64,000 nt of DNA from Phytopythium helicoides (Eukaryota; Oomycota; Peronosporomycetes; Pythiales; Pythiaceae): contig JANFNE010000008.1 in NCBI GenBank assembly GCA_024867545.1, positions 1,014,501 to 1,078,500 of the forward strand, read 5' to 3'. The position numbers and the translations under genes are program-made. Below are positions 31,322 through 41,303 of the stretch, one piece after another. A model generated the notes under the pieces. The model did no database searches, was not told the DNA's origin, and worked only from the letters and a program-made list of their open reading frames with translations. Every line of letters starts with the position of its first letter. Positions within the stretch are counted from its first letter, which is position 1.

Positions 31322-32889
31322 GTAGTATTTAGTTGAATGTCATTTTGCTGTCAGCACACAGGATCTTGGAGCTAGCACTATCTAATGCTTCTGTTGCAAG
31401 TTCAATGAAATGACAACTTTCATGTCATGGAACCGTCCCGGGCAAAGGAGACTAACGTTTGCCTCGCCACCTTTGGGGATACCTAGAAGTCTTGGTCACG
31501 TCTGATCGCCTACCTTGAGTCCTCCTTCCGAGCGTGTTCGAGCAATTGGCTCTCGCGCATCAAGCACAACACGGTAAAAACAATTCTGAGTTCGCTTTCG
31601 GCGAATGGCAATCACCCAGTTTATTTGCCATGGAGCTCATGAGATAGAATAGACACACGTGGAGTAAAAGCCCAGGATTTTCAGCCTGGTGGTAATGCTT
31701 ACGTCTGTGGTCTCAGTAGGAAGCCTAGGGCATACTTTGAATACGCTCAGATCAACAAGAAAGCAAGGCACGTCACCAAATTGCAGTGAGTAAATTGATA
31801 AAGAGTTGCTAGAAGCTCAATCCGAATTCAAGCGTTTTGGAGCGATCGATGCATACTCGAAATCTCTTCCGAAGACACCCGCGGCCCTTGCCCACCGGCG
31901 TACACAACAGTTCTAGAGAAATGATCTGCGTAGCTAAGGAGTTTGTCTCGACGAATCTATCCACCTCTGAGCAAAGCATTCCGACTCGCAGGTTTTTTGT
32001 TGGCGCACTGCATGCGTGGGGCAAAGCAGTCATAGAGGTGCGGAGGACAGAAAGGGTCGCATCGATTGATCCGAACCACGTGGTGGACAAGCTCCATCCA
32101 CCGAGGAGCAGTAATTCGACCAAAACCCGGGCTGTTTTTAGCGAATGTGAGTCACGCGGCCATTTGACAGTCGCTGAAGCCTATCCATTCCAGTTGGTCA
32201 TCCAGGCTCGGGCGGCTGAAGCAGCCTTCGAGGACGAAGCAGCTCTCAATACCCACGTGTTTCTCGGAGGGATCTTGGCAGCACAGGAGATCTAAACAGC
32301 CCTAATGCGAAAAATTGCTGACTTGACCTACCGCGAAAGAATTGCCGACTTTTGCACGGAATGTAGAGACGACCTAGGTCCAGTACAGTGACTGCGGGCA
32401 GCTCTAAGATATGACAATCGCTTCTGTCTCTGTGTGAACTGCCGCTTCAAAGCGTCGATGTTGACTGACCGGATTAGCGCGTATCTTGCCGTCATTACAC
32501 GAGTGTCACTGTCCACCCTAAAGCAATCAGCTTCCTCATCTCTAGCCACAGATCGCACCCCCAGCTGCCGCTCCAACCGCATCCCAGCGCGATTCGCACG
32601 GGCAGCAAAGTGGTACATGTCCATTTCACCATGCTGCACACTGATGCAGGGCCGACTTGAGCATGACTCCTCTCCAGGCATGCCTCTACAGTACAACGCT
32701 GGCAGAGCGGTGTCCACTCGAGAGGTTCACTTCTGCCCGCTCCTTTCTCAACTGCACGCCAACTGTATGGCGATAAGCTGGCCAACATTATACCATCCCA
32801 TCACAGCAGCCACCAGCGCTACTCGTTACAGTACTCAGCGGTCGCTTCACCGACCTGGCATTCGACAAATCACCGGCTGAGTTTCAAGC
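31322..32889. other. Intergenic, partly duplicated, no gene seen
   Basis: 1.57 kb. An open frame at 31837-32295 (+, 152 aa) has no recognisable domain. From about 32130 the sequence is a diverged copy of the region upstream of member 4. Confidence 0.45.
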
Positions 32890-33848
32890 ATGGAGAACCT
32901 CCTCGAGCTGCCGCATGACAAGAAGAAGTGCGTGACGTTCCCACTACCAACCGACGCGCTCCCGGCCATTAAGCTCACGGCCGCACAAGTCCGGGGGTAT
33001 CGATCACGAGCCTCGTCCATCGTCAACAAGACGGTGGAGCTGGAACGAGCCCATCGCAAACACGACCTCGGACTCGTTATTGCCGCCGGGGACTGGAGGT
33101 TGGCAAAGGAAAAAGATGACTTGCGCGTGTACAAGCGACAGCAGCAGTCTCACGACACACCTACCCAAAACACGAACTCCATGATGCTGTGCGTCGGCAC
33201 TGTCCGCGGCACCATCGAAGACACACTCTACGGGTTTCACGAGGAGACCACCGAGGAGGCCCGCGCCATCAACTCGGTGCTCAACAAGAGCCACCTTGAC
33301 GCCGCAGTCGTTGCGGTCATGGACCGAGGCATATACCAGGACCCACTGAGGCTTCTGACGCTCAAGTGGCGTCTGAACTCGACGCCAGGGTTCATCCGAA
33401 GTCGTGACGTTTTCACTCTCGAGAGCATGGGGATCAGTGAAGACGAAGATGGAGAGAAGTTCGGACACATCCTCATCACAAGTGTCGAGCGGCCCGACTT
33501 CCCAGAATTCTCCAAACACATCGCTGTCCGATCGAAGGTCATGCTCTGTTGTATTTTTCGCCAGGTTACCCCGCACGTGGTTGGTGTCTATGCCAAAGGT
33601 GTCATGAACCTTGGTGGAGATCTGTCCGACCGGTTTTGCTACAGTGTCGTGTGTTCTCGGCTCCTGTCCATCTTGTCATCGACGAAGGGTCAGCGATCGA
33701 AGCAGCTTACTGCTCTCGCCACGAAGAACGGGCGGGTGTTCTTACCTGTCGAATCAAGTCGTCTAGGATTTACTCGAGTCAAGATGTCTTCGCACGCCAC
33801 AATGCGGTGCACCTCTATCGGGACAGCTCGCTCGAATAGCACTGATAG
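32859..33848 (+). repeat. Near-identical tract, copy 2
   Basis: Partner of 30055-31044. It covers the 5' flank and START-coding part of member 5 and stops within the linker before its zinc finger. Confidence 0.9.
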
Positions 33849-34125
33849 CACTGGTGGCATTCCAGAAGAACGGTGGCCAGCTATTGACAGCAGGCAGATT
33901 ATCTGTTTACTGTGTCGGAAGAGAGGGTCAAGCGTTCCGTGGCTACGCTCGGGGCTGCGAACGTGCCAACTCTGTGACAAGCTTGTGTGTGGCAAGTGCC
34001 TCGTCAAGCGCGAGTTGCTGGCTGTGCCTGCTAACATCCAGGTCTGGTGCTGTAAGGGTTGCATGGTCGAGGCCAAGACGATGCCTCTCGATCCACGGGC
34101 GCTGTGTCCCCTCCTTAAGTATTAA
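32890..34125 (+). CDS. START-like + FYVE-like zinc finger protein, short type (array member 5)
   Basis: 411 aa, same architecture and length as member 4. A TGA ten bases upstream fixes the start at 32890. Up to about residue 317 the product differs from member 4 at one residue (Ala to Thr near residue 95). The linker then changes (STGGIPEERWPAIDSRQ) and the finger carries scattered substitutions: CLLC, CQLCDKLVCGKC, CCKGC, end DPRALCPLLKY. Recently homogenised by duplication or conversion with member 4. Confidence 0.92.
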   Translation: MENLLELPHDKKKCVTFPLPTDALPAIKLTAAQVRGYRSRASSIVNKTVELERAHRKHDLGLVIAAGDWRLAKEKDDLRVYKRQQQSHDTPTQNTNSMMLCVGTVRGTIEDTLYGFHEETTEEARAINSVLNKSHLDAAVVAVMDRGIYQDPLRLLTLKWRLNSTPGFIRSRDVFTLESMGISEDEDGEKFGHILITSVERPDFPEFSKHIAVRSKVMLCCIFRQVTPHVVGVYAKGVMNLGGDLSDRFCYSVVCSRLLSILSSTKGQRSKQLTALATKNGRVFLPVESSRLGFTRVKMSSHATMRCTSIGTARSNSTDSTGGIPEERWPAIDSRQIICLLCRKRGSSVPWLRSGLRTCQLCDKLVCGKCLVKRELLAVPANIQVWCCKGCMVEAKTMPLDPRALCPLLKY

Positions 34126-34787
34126 GTAAGTATTGTTAAGCTACGTTGTATTTAGTCGGCTCTAGCCAAACTGAAGTAGAAGTTAGCCATCTCGTTGCGT
34201 TGCGAGGCTGAATCGCGCCATTGAATTAAAACAGAGCCTTCATAAAGTCTCCACCACCAATCACCACCATCTTTTGGGCTCTTGATCACCCTTGGCATCT
34301 GCTTTGACGCACCGTGAGTAGCAACACCATATGGGCACGCCCAAAGCACTTGCAAACATGCACTACGAACGAAATTTTCGAATCGATCTGCTGAGGCTGA
34401 TGGCACTCAGCTTGCATCTGAGTTTATGGAGCTGCTCGTGGTGGAGATTGTGCGTGAACACAACTGTTCGATTTGGATTCGTCCTGCATCTCTCCAGGGT
34501 ACGGTAACTGTCGCCCGATCCTAGAACAGCTCTTTTCACACCGCCAAAAAAAGCCACAGCCATCTGGTAGTTCGATCATTGATCGTCGATCTGATCACCG
34601 ATCACCGACGTTGTCTGACAATTTGTCATGGTGTTTTTGTTGGCACTAAAGGTACAGTTCTCATTCAGTCGTTCATCGCGCATCAGCGAAGGAGCAAAGC
34701 ATGAGCCATGCTCCAGGAACCTCTGAACGCCGGCACGTCCGCACCGATTGGACATCAAAGTTCATCGCTTTCGTCTCTCTGCTTTGA
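34126..34787. other. Intergenic, no gene seen
   Basis: 662 bp. A cluster of GATC-containing short palindromic words lies at about 34575-34608. Minus-strand frames of 84 and 66 aa overlap here without known motifs. Confidence 0.45.
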
Positions 34788-35978
34788 ATGGAGACGCTGC
34801 TGCCGTCCTCGCAAGACAGCAAGGGTCTTACTTTTCCGCTGCCCGCAAGTGCTTTGCCGAGACTCTCACTCACGCTCAGGGAAGTCCGTCACTACCAGAC
34901 AACAGCCAGAAATATTGTTGACGTAACGGTTGAGGCGGAGAACGAACACAGATTCAATGACGCTGGAGTCGTTGACACGGACAAGTGGAGACTTGCAGCC
35001 GAAAATGAAGGAATTCGAGTGTACAAGCGCGCGAGGCGATCAAACGAAGACAGTGACGAAAGCATGCAGCCGATGGTTTTGAGCGTCGGCGTGATGACCG
35101 GAACGATCGAGGGGGTACTTTATGGTATCCATGGAAGCACCACCGACGAGATCCGAGCTGTCAGCGCGATCGTCAACCCCATTTATTTGGATGCGGCCGT
35201 GGTCGCCGTGATGGAGCGTGCGACCCCTGACGACCCGTTCCGAGATCTATCTCTCAAATGGCGGATGAGCGCAACACCCGGTGGAACCCTGATCAAGAAC
35301 CGGGATACGTTCACGCTTGAGAGCGCTGGGATCACCAAAGACAACCGAGGCGAAAGATGCGGACACTTCATGATGAAAAGCGTGGAGCGCTCAGACTTCC
35401 CTCCCTTCTCCCCGTCGATCTCAATTCGAGCTCGACTCTCACTGTGCTACATCTTTCGGCAAGTTGGACCCAGCACAGTCAGCGTGTTCGTTAAAGGCAC
35501 AATGGACCTCGGAGGTGACTTTCCCGACTGGTTTAGCTACAACTTCGCATGCCCGCGATTACCAGCTATCCTGGAGACAACCAAAGCGCTGACAGCGAAG
35601 CGGATGACAGCGCTTGCTATCAAGAAATCGCGTGTCTTCATGCCGATGACGATCACCAGGTTTGGTTTGTCACGGATACACTCTGGCTCTTCTGACAGCC
35701 CAGGAACGGAAGCGGATCGAGCCAAGAGCGTGGTTGCTCGGCAGGACTCGATCGATTGTTCCGTTTGTCAGCGAAAAGGAGCCTGCAGACTGCGACTGCG
35801 GCCAAGTCTCCAGTTATGTCAGATCTGCGATCGCGCCGTGTGCTCCAAGTGCCTTATGAAGCAAGAGCTGCTAGCGTCGCCGATGAACATCCAAGCAATG
35901 TGTTGCAAGGCGTGCGTCATCGAGGCCAAGGCGCTCCCCATCGATGTGCGAGAGCTCTGTCCCGTCTTGAAGCAATAA
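34788..35978 (+). CDS. START-like + FYVE-like zinc finger protein, short type (array member 6)
   Basis: 396 aa, ATG 34788 (METLL). FPLPASALPRLSLT near residue 17. START-like domain about 50-285, with GVMTGTIEGVLYGIHG, KNRDTFTLESAGIT and CYIFRQVGPSTVSVFVKG. Finger about 324-378: CSVC, CQICDRAVCSKC, CCKAC; end DVRELCPVLKQ. It is closer to members 7-9 (shared FPPFSPSI, DLGGDFP, TAKR) than to members 3-5. It thus links the two short subgroups. Confidence 0.9.
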   Translation: METLLPSSQDSKGLTFPLPASALPRLSLTLREVRHYQTTARNIVDVTVEAENEHRFNDAGVVDTDKWRLAAENEGIRVYKRARRSNEDSDESMQPMVLSVGVMTGTIEGVLYGIHGSTTDEIRAVSAIVNPIYLDAAVVAVMERATPDDPFRDLSLKWRMSATPGGTLIKNRDTFTLESAGITKDNRGERCGHFMMKSVERSDFPPFSPSISIRARLSLCYIFRQVGPSTVSVFVKGTMDLGGDFPDWFSYNFACPRLPAILETTKALTAKRMTALAIKKSRVFMPMTITRFGLSRIHSGSSDSPGTEADRAKSVVARQDSIDCSVCQRKGACRLRLRPSLQLCQICDRAVCSKCLMKQELLASPMNIQAMCCKACVIEAKALPIDVRELCPVLKQ

Positions 35979-36526
35979 CACCACAGAAAAAAAGAAGCAA
36001 CGAGATCACACGTTCGATTCTCCAAGTCTTGGAGACCACGAGTGGCAGCCGAGTCTTGGCCCAAGAACCAAGAATCACAACTGTTGACAAGGTCTCTGCA
36101 AGGTCTCTGCAATCCGATCAAGAGCGCGCCGAACTGCAAAAACTGGCCAAGAACTCACATCGAGAGTAGGCTCGCACCCTATTGATGGCTAAAGTCTTCT
36201 CAATCAGGTTCACTTTCTGCACAGGTCACGCAGTGCGGCGTGATGCTGAGAGTTACAGAACGAGCTCGCCCGCTCTCTAGCCTTGTAGCCAGTGGCCGTT
36301 TTGACTGGACAGTCGACTTCGCGCTGACCAGGCAGTACTCAAATATCTAAACCACTAAAGCCTATTATTGATAATAAATATCCTCGTTCTTCTTTAAATT
36401 GACTGATTAAGTATATTATATAGGCTTATCAGCCTAATTTTACCAGTCCAGCACCAACATCTCCAGCCAGCCCCATGAGCTCTTCGCGTCTCACGTCTAC
36501 TCGCGCTCAGCATTCTCGTTGTTGCA
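35979..36526. other. Intergenic spacer with AT-rich promoter
   Basis: 548 bp between members 6 and 7. The last 170 bp are strongly AT-rich and hold the palindromic element listed next. Confidence 0.5.
36357..36436. promoter_or_regulatory. AAGCCTAT / AGGCT palindromic element upstream of member 7
   Basis: AAAGCCTATT (36357-36366) is followed at 36421-36436 by a 6-bp-arm inverted repeat, TAGGCT-TATC-AGCCTA. It lies 90-170 bp before the ATG. Related words precede members 8 and 9. Confidence 0.4.
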
Positions 36527-37771
36527 ATGGAGGAATTGCTGCGCCTTCCTCGCGGCAGGTCCTTGTTCTTCCCCCTGCCCCCAAATGCGCTGCCGACCGT
36601 GCAGCTCACGCCCGCCGAGGAGCAGCACTACCGGCTGATGGCTAGCAACATCGTGGACGCCACCGTCGAGATGGAGAGCGAGTTTCAATTCAACGACGGC
36701 GGACAGGTCGACACGGAGCAATGGAAGCTCGCTGCCGAGGCGGAGGCTATCAAAGTCTACAGGCGAGCGAATCGGCCACACGACGACAGTGATGAGGACA
36801 CGCAGTCCATGATCGTGAGCGTTGGAACCATGGCTGGCACGATCGAGGACGTGTTGTACGGCTTTCACTGCGGCACGACGGACGAGATGCGTGCTGTGAT
36901 GGCGATTCTGAGTCCAGACCACCTGGATGCAGCGGTGGTCTCAGTGATTCAAGAGCCGACCCAAGCAGATCCCTTCCGGCACATGGCGCTCAAGTGGCGT
37001 ATTGGCAAGACACCCGCGGGCTGGCTGGTCAAAAGCCGTGACATTCTCACCATTGACAGCATTGGCATCGATGCGGACGACAGCGGGAATAAATTTGGCT
37101 ATTTTGCTATGAAGAGCGTCGAGCGCTCGGATTTTCCTGCCTTTTCTCCGTCAATCGCGATTCGAGCAAGGCTCTCGCTCGGTTACATCTTTCGGCAGGT
37201 CGGACCAAACACTGTCGGTGTCTACGTCAAGGGATCCATGGATCTGGGTGGAGACTTTCCAGAGTGGTTCAGCCAAAACTATGCGTGCCCGCGGCTACCG
37301 TCGTTCTTGGAGTCCGTCAAGTCGCAGACAGCGAAGAGGATCACAGCATTAGTCATCAAGCGGTCGCAAATGTTGTCAGAGGACGCCTTCACTAAGGTAG
37401 TCACTTTTCGAAAGGAATCAGGCAGCAGCATGAGCTCGGGGTCGAGCTCGGGGTCAGGTTCAGGACGGGAATCCAACCAGTCCAAGAATTCAGACAATGT
37501 GAGCTCCAGCAGCTGCGCTGTGTGTCAGCGCAAAGGAGGACTGTTGCGACCAAGTTTGAAGAAATGCCGAGTTTGTGAAAGCATCGTTTGCAGCAAGTGC
37601 GCCATGAAGACGGAGCTGCTGGCGCCGCCATCCAACATCAAAATAGTCTGCTGCAAGCCTTGTCTGCTGAAGGCGAAGACACTGCCGATTGACACCGGTG
37701 TGCTATGTCCTATGCTGAGGTTGTCAGAGAGGACAGCTCTATCTATTACCGAAACGATGCCATACAACTAA
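36527..37771 (+). CDS. START-like + FYVE-like zinc finger protein, short type (array member 7)
   Basis: 414 aa, ATG 36527 (MEELLRLP). FPLPPNALPTVQLT near residue 13. START-like domain about 48-285, with GTMAGTIEDVLYGFHC, SRDILTIDSIGID and GYIFRQVGPNTVGVYVKG. A Gly/Ser-repeat linker (SSGSSSGSGSGR) precedes the finger, about 330-382: CAVC, CRVCESIVCSKC, CCKPC. The LCPML motif is followed by 18 extra residues, unlike members 4-6. Very close to member 9, including the long shared run around NALPTVQLTPAEEQHYRL. Confidence 0.9.
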   Translation: MEELLRLPRGRSLFFPLPPNALPTVQLTPAEEQHYRLMASNIVDATVEMESEFQFNDGGQVDTEQWKLAAEAEAIKVYRRANRPHDDSDEDTQSMIVSVGTMAGTIEDVLYGFHCGTTDEMRAVMAILSPDHLDAAVVSVIQEPTQADPFRHMALKWRIGKTPAGWLVKSRDILTIDSIGIDADDSGNKFGYFAMKSVERSDFPAFSPSIAIRARLSLGYIFRQVGPNTVGVYVKGSMDLGGDFPEWFSQNYACPRLPSFLESVKSQTAKRITALVIKRSQMLSEDAFTKVVTFRKESGSSMSSGSSSGSGSGRESNQSKNSDNVSSSSCAVCQRKGGLLRPSLKKCRVCESIVCSKCAMKTELLAPPSNIKIVCCKPCLLKAKTLPIDTGVLCPMLRLSERTALSITETMPYN

Positions 37772-38767
37772 TTGATGAACACTATAATTTGAAGATCACC
37801 GGCGGGATTTTAACGATATGATACGATGTCTCCAAATGTGAGCTGCGTGGTCTTGACCTGCTGAGCTATAACGTCTACGAAGACTCTACACTTGCGAAAG
37901 CACTGGGCTCCAAGTCAGACCTCTTGGGCTAGAGGGGACAATCATGAAATAAATGAGGGAGTCCTTCTAACATTTCACTCCGCAACGATCGGACCCCTGT
38001 TGCACATATCTTACTTTCACAAGAGATATTGTAGCTCGAGAAATGCTGAGAGAGATTCAATTTCACGCCGACAGCAGGGGAAAGACTTGCGAGGGAGTCG
38101 TCTGCGACCTTTTCGATTGGAACCATGTAGCTTCAAGATTATTGTGGATGTACAGTATGGAACTGTGCTGTGGCAGCAGATTTCTAGCAGAAGATGCGAT
38201 GCCGGAGGTACCGCAGAAGACGGTGCTGCAAGCTGCCACTTCCGATCACCAGATGTAGAGCGAAGCCATGCTGCCTCGAGCCGAAAAACTCACCCTCCAC
38301 CACCGTGATACCAGCAATACGGCCTAGTCCATTCTACCCGCTGGGCGACGGAGGAGTCCTTGATCATTGCACATCGTCGCAGGATGTGATGCGAGCGGTT
38401 GATTTGCTGTTCCTGAGCTGTGTTTGGGAAAACTAACGACGGGGCACACACTCCGCACTGTACAGGCTCTATTGAGGTTGGAGAAAGTCTCAAATCCAAA
38501 TCGTTTTCACTAGGCATACCTATATCAAAACTGAGAATAAAGCCTATATAAATATTTAATTAGTGGCTTTGACTTCAAAAGATCCTTTTTAAAATATTCA
38601 TGAGGATTACTAGCCTAAATGAAGAAACCATCCAGGTAGGTACAACCCAACTACCATCCCCCCATCGAACCAACGTGGTTGTTCCACGTCCGACGGGCAA
38701 CGCCAGTTCGCGATGGCCTCTTCGCGCCATTCGCAAGTCTCTCGCAGTTCGAACAGGTCTCGTCGCC
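37772..38767. other. Intergenic, no gene seen
   Basis: 1.0 kb. No motif-bearing frame. The frame of member 8 is open from 38600, but this is treated as leader sequence. Confidence 0.5.
38539..38570. promoter_or_regulatory. AAGCCTAT element upstream of member 8
   Basis: AAAGCC and GGCTTT form an inverted repeat (arms 38539-38544 and 38565-38570) around TATATAAATATTTAAT. AAAGCCTAT is shared with the element before member 7. About 200 bp upstream of the ATG. Confidence 0.35.
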
Positions 38768-39958
38768 ATGGAGGAGCTCCTGCGTCTTCAGCGAGGCAAA
38801 GGCTCGTCCATCGACTTCCCGCTGCATAAGGACGCACTTCCGACCTTGCACGTCACGCCTGCGGAGAAGCAGCACTACCGACTGACGGCAAGAAATATCG
38901 TGGACGCCACCATCCAGCTCGAGAGCGAGTTCAAGCATAACGACGCCGGGCAGGTCGACACAGAGAAGTGGAAGCTCGCGGCGAAGGACGAAGGGATCAA
39001 AGTTTACAAGCGAGTGCGGAGACGCGACGACGATAGCGACGAGAACACGCAGCCCACGGTTGTGGGTGTCGGGGGCATGAATGGAACGCTTGAAGACGCG
39101 ATCTACGCCTTCATTTGCACAAACACCGACGAGCTCCGTGCTATCCAAGCTGTCGTGAATACGGACTACCTCGACGCGGCAGTCGTCGCTGTGGCTGAAG
39201 AACCAACCCTTGCAGACCCGTTTCGGTATTTGGGCCTTCATTGGCGAATGGGCACGAGTCCTGCTGGCTGGCTGATCCGGAGACGAGATATGTTTACAAT
39301 CGAGGGAGCTGGAATCACTGAAGACTATAATGGAGACCGATTCGGCTATTTCGTGATGAAGAGCATCGAGCGTCCGGATTTCCCACCGTTTTCTCCTTCG
39401 ATCGCTATCCGGGGTTGGATGTCCCTCTGCTACATCTTTCGGCAAGTTGGGCCTGACTCTGTCAGTATTTACATCGAGGGTGCTATGGATCTCGGTGGAG
39501 ATTTCCCGACCTGGTTCGTCTACAACTACATCTGTCCGATGTTACCGGTTATTTCAGAATCAATCAAATTGCAGACGGCAAAGCGTATTACTGCATTGGC
39601 CATCAAGCAGTCGCTAAAACTATCACAATCCACTGCCAAGCTTGACTCCATTCACAAGCTCGCAAGTTCGGGTCTGAGCTCTGGGTCTGAGCGGGAATCC
39701 TGCACCTCGGGCGGAAGTAGTACCGACGACTCTCTTCACTGCACTGTTTGCCTCCGCAAAATCAAGCTACTCGGGCCTGGTTTGAAGACGTGCCCGATTT
39801 GTGAGAATAACGCATGCAGCAAGTGTGTCATAAAGACTGTGCTTTTGGCGCTTCCCTCGAACATCAGGATTGTATGCTGCAAATCTTGTGTTCTGAAAGC
39901 GAAGGCGCTGCCAATTGAACCAAACATGCTCTGTCCGCTATTGGGGAACTGGAAATAG
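38768..39958 (+). CDS. START-like + FYVE-like zinc finger protein, short type (array member 8)
   Basis: 396 aa from ATG 38768 (GCCATGG, MEELLRL), chosen over the open frame from 38600 by alignment with members 7 and 9. The FPLP motif has become FPLH. START-like domain about 50-285 (GGMNGTLEDAIYAFIC, RRRDMFTIEGAGIT, CYIFRQVGPDSVSIYIEG). Finger about 325-378: CTVC, CPICENNACSKC, CCKSC. The usual Val before the third pair is Ala here. End EPNMLCPLLGNWK. It has more changes at conserved positions than its neighbours, so it may be diverging in ligand choice. Confidence 0.9.
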   Translation: MEELLRLQRGKGSSIDFPLHKDALPTLHVTPAEKQHYRLTARNIVDATIQLESEFKHNDAGQVDTEKWKLAAKDEGIKVYKRVRRRDDDSDENTQPTVVGVGGMNGTLEDAIYAFICTNTDELRAIQAVVNTDYLDAAVVAVAEEPTLADPFRYLGLHWRMGTSPAGWLIRRRDMFTIEGAGITEDYNGDRFGYFVMKSIERPDFPPFSPSIAIRGWMSLCYIFRQVGPDSVSIYIEGAMDLGGDFPTWFVYNYICPMLPVISESIKLQTAKRITALAIKQSLKLSQSTAKLDSIHKLASSGLSSGSERESCTSGGSSTDDSLHCTVCLRKIKLLGPGLKTCPICENNACSKCVIKTVLLALPSNIRIVCCKSCVLKAKALPIEPNMLCPLLGNWK

Positions 39959-41303
39959 CAGTCGTTTAGCAACAATTCGTAATGATGGATAACGAAATAG
40001 TCAATGCTGAGCTCGTCCACGAGCATTGACGTGGACATACCCTACGCCTTGGTGCTGCTGCAGTCCATACTACACTGAGGATTATTGGACGAAATTTAAG
40101 ACTTCGACGGATTGAATAACTAAACTCTGGAGAAGCTTGCGTGAGATTGATATTCGTAAAGCAAAGCCAGGAAGTGACTCTAACTTGTACTGCTACGAGA
40201 GTCGTCGCTTCACGAGGCTAGTTCCTAACAGTTACGTCGGTGTTCTTCGCCAAGTGCGCATATGGCACACGAGGAGGAAAGCATCTACAGTGTCTACCAT
40301 GCCCGATCCTTTGGGTCCAATCTTCTTTAGCTACGAACCTATCTTTCCGAAAGTGTTGTGACAGCCACTACAAAAAACATAAGCACTTATATGCATACGT
40401 TGCATCGGCATTCAGTGTGACGCATCGATCGCTCCATCTAAACTCGACCCAGGGTTACACAAGCGGAGCCAAGCACAGTGAGTTGCTATCATCAAACCAG
40501 TTCGATTGGCTCCGTTATGCATGTATGAGGACCTAGGAACATCAAAGAAGAATGTTGTATCTCGTGCCTAGCTGATATCCCTTCTCGAAACAATATCAGA
40601 ATCAAATTCTACTACATTTTGTTCCTCCAGATTCTCAAGGTCTCGAATTCGTCGACGTAGGAGGAACCCAGTATATGGGCACTTTGCTGTCGGGTCCACA
40701 TATAGTTGATCAGGGCCGTAGCACTCTCACCTCATTCTGATCGCACTGCTCACGCTCAACTACCGCGGTCCTAGTGTTACAGTTCACACCTTCTGGCGAT
40801 GAAGAGCCGGTAGACCAGGTCGGCTCGGTTTTTTGCTTGCAATCATTGGCTTCACGCTGAGTAACGTTGTGGGCTTTACAGCCATAGAGCTTGGACCGCC
40901 ATCCCAGGCTGACCGCTTGTATTGTATTGTAGGTGAGTTCAGCTTGAGTCAGACATCACTTGCACTGAACAGTAGAACAGCCAAGCAGTAGGTAACAATT
41001 TTACCAACGACTACATTTGAATAGGCATTCTAAAAATCTAGGTGGTACATTACCCAGATTAGATGCTACACTTGAATATTTGTAATGTAGGCTCTTTTTA
41101 AAATAGGCTATAATGCCTATTGGTCCTGTCTAAGTGAGACCGTCGACTCTAGAGTTGCACTCGCAAGGAAAACATCCGGGAGCTTCAGAGCCATGTCGAT
41201 CCGTCAGCATTCCTCTCGCGTCGGGCGTTTGACGTCCGCCAATTGGTCATGGTCTCGTTTTGCCACTTAGAACATTCTCGCAGGTGCAAACTTTCGCGTC
41301 TCC
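39959..41303. other. Intergenic, possible gene relic
   Basis: 1.34 kb. In +, about 40717-40994 reads without many stops and contains a hydrophobic stretch (LLAIIGFTLSNVVGFTAIEL) faintly like the C-terminal helix of TVP23-type Golgi proteins. A TGA interrupts it and no exon structure is convincing. Otherwise nothing is recognised apart from the element before member 9. Confidence 0.3.
41102..41121. promoter_or_regulatory. AATAGGC/GCCTATT perfect palindrome upstream of member 9
   Basis: A 7-bp-arm inverted repeat around a TATAAT core, 183 bp before the ATG. The arms contain the same AGGCTA/GCCTAT words found before members 7 and 8. Possibly a promoter element or the relic of a small inverted-repeat transposon. 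Confidence 0.4.

Noticed and set aside
38600..38767. 56-codon extension of array member 8
   Set aside because: No counterpart in paralogues. The ATG at 38768 has a strong context and aligns with MEELL starts.
40717..40994. Possible TVP23-like Golgi protein fragment
   Set aside because: Only about 20 residues look similar, an in-frame stop interrupts it, and no exon model could be built.
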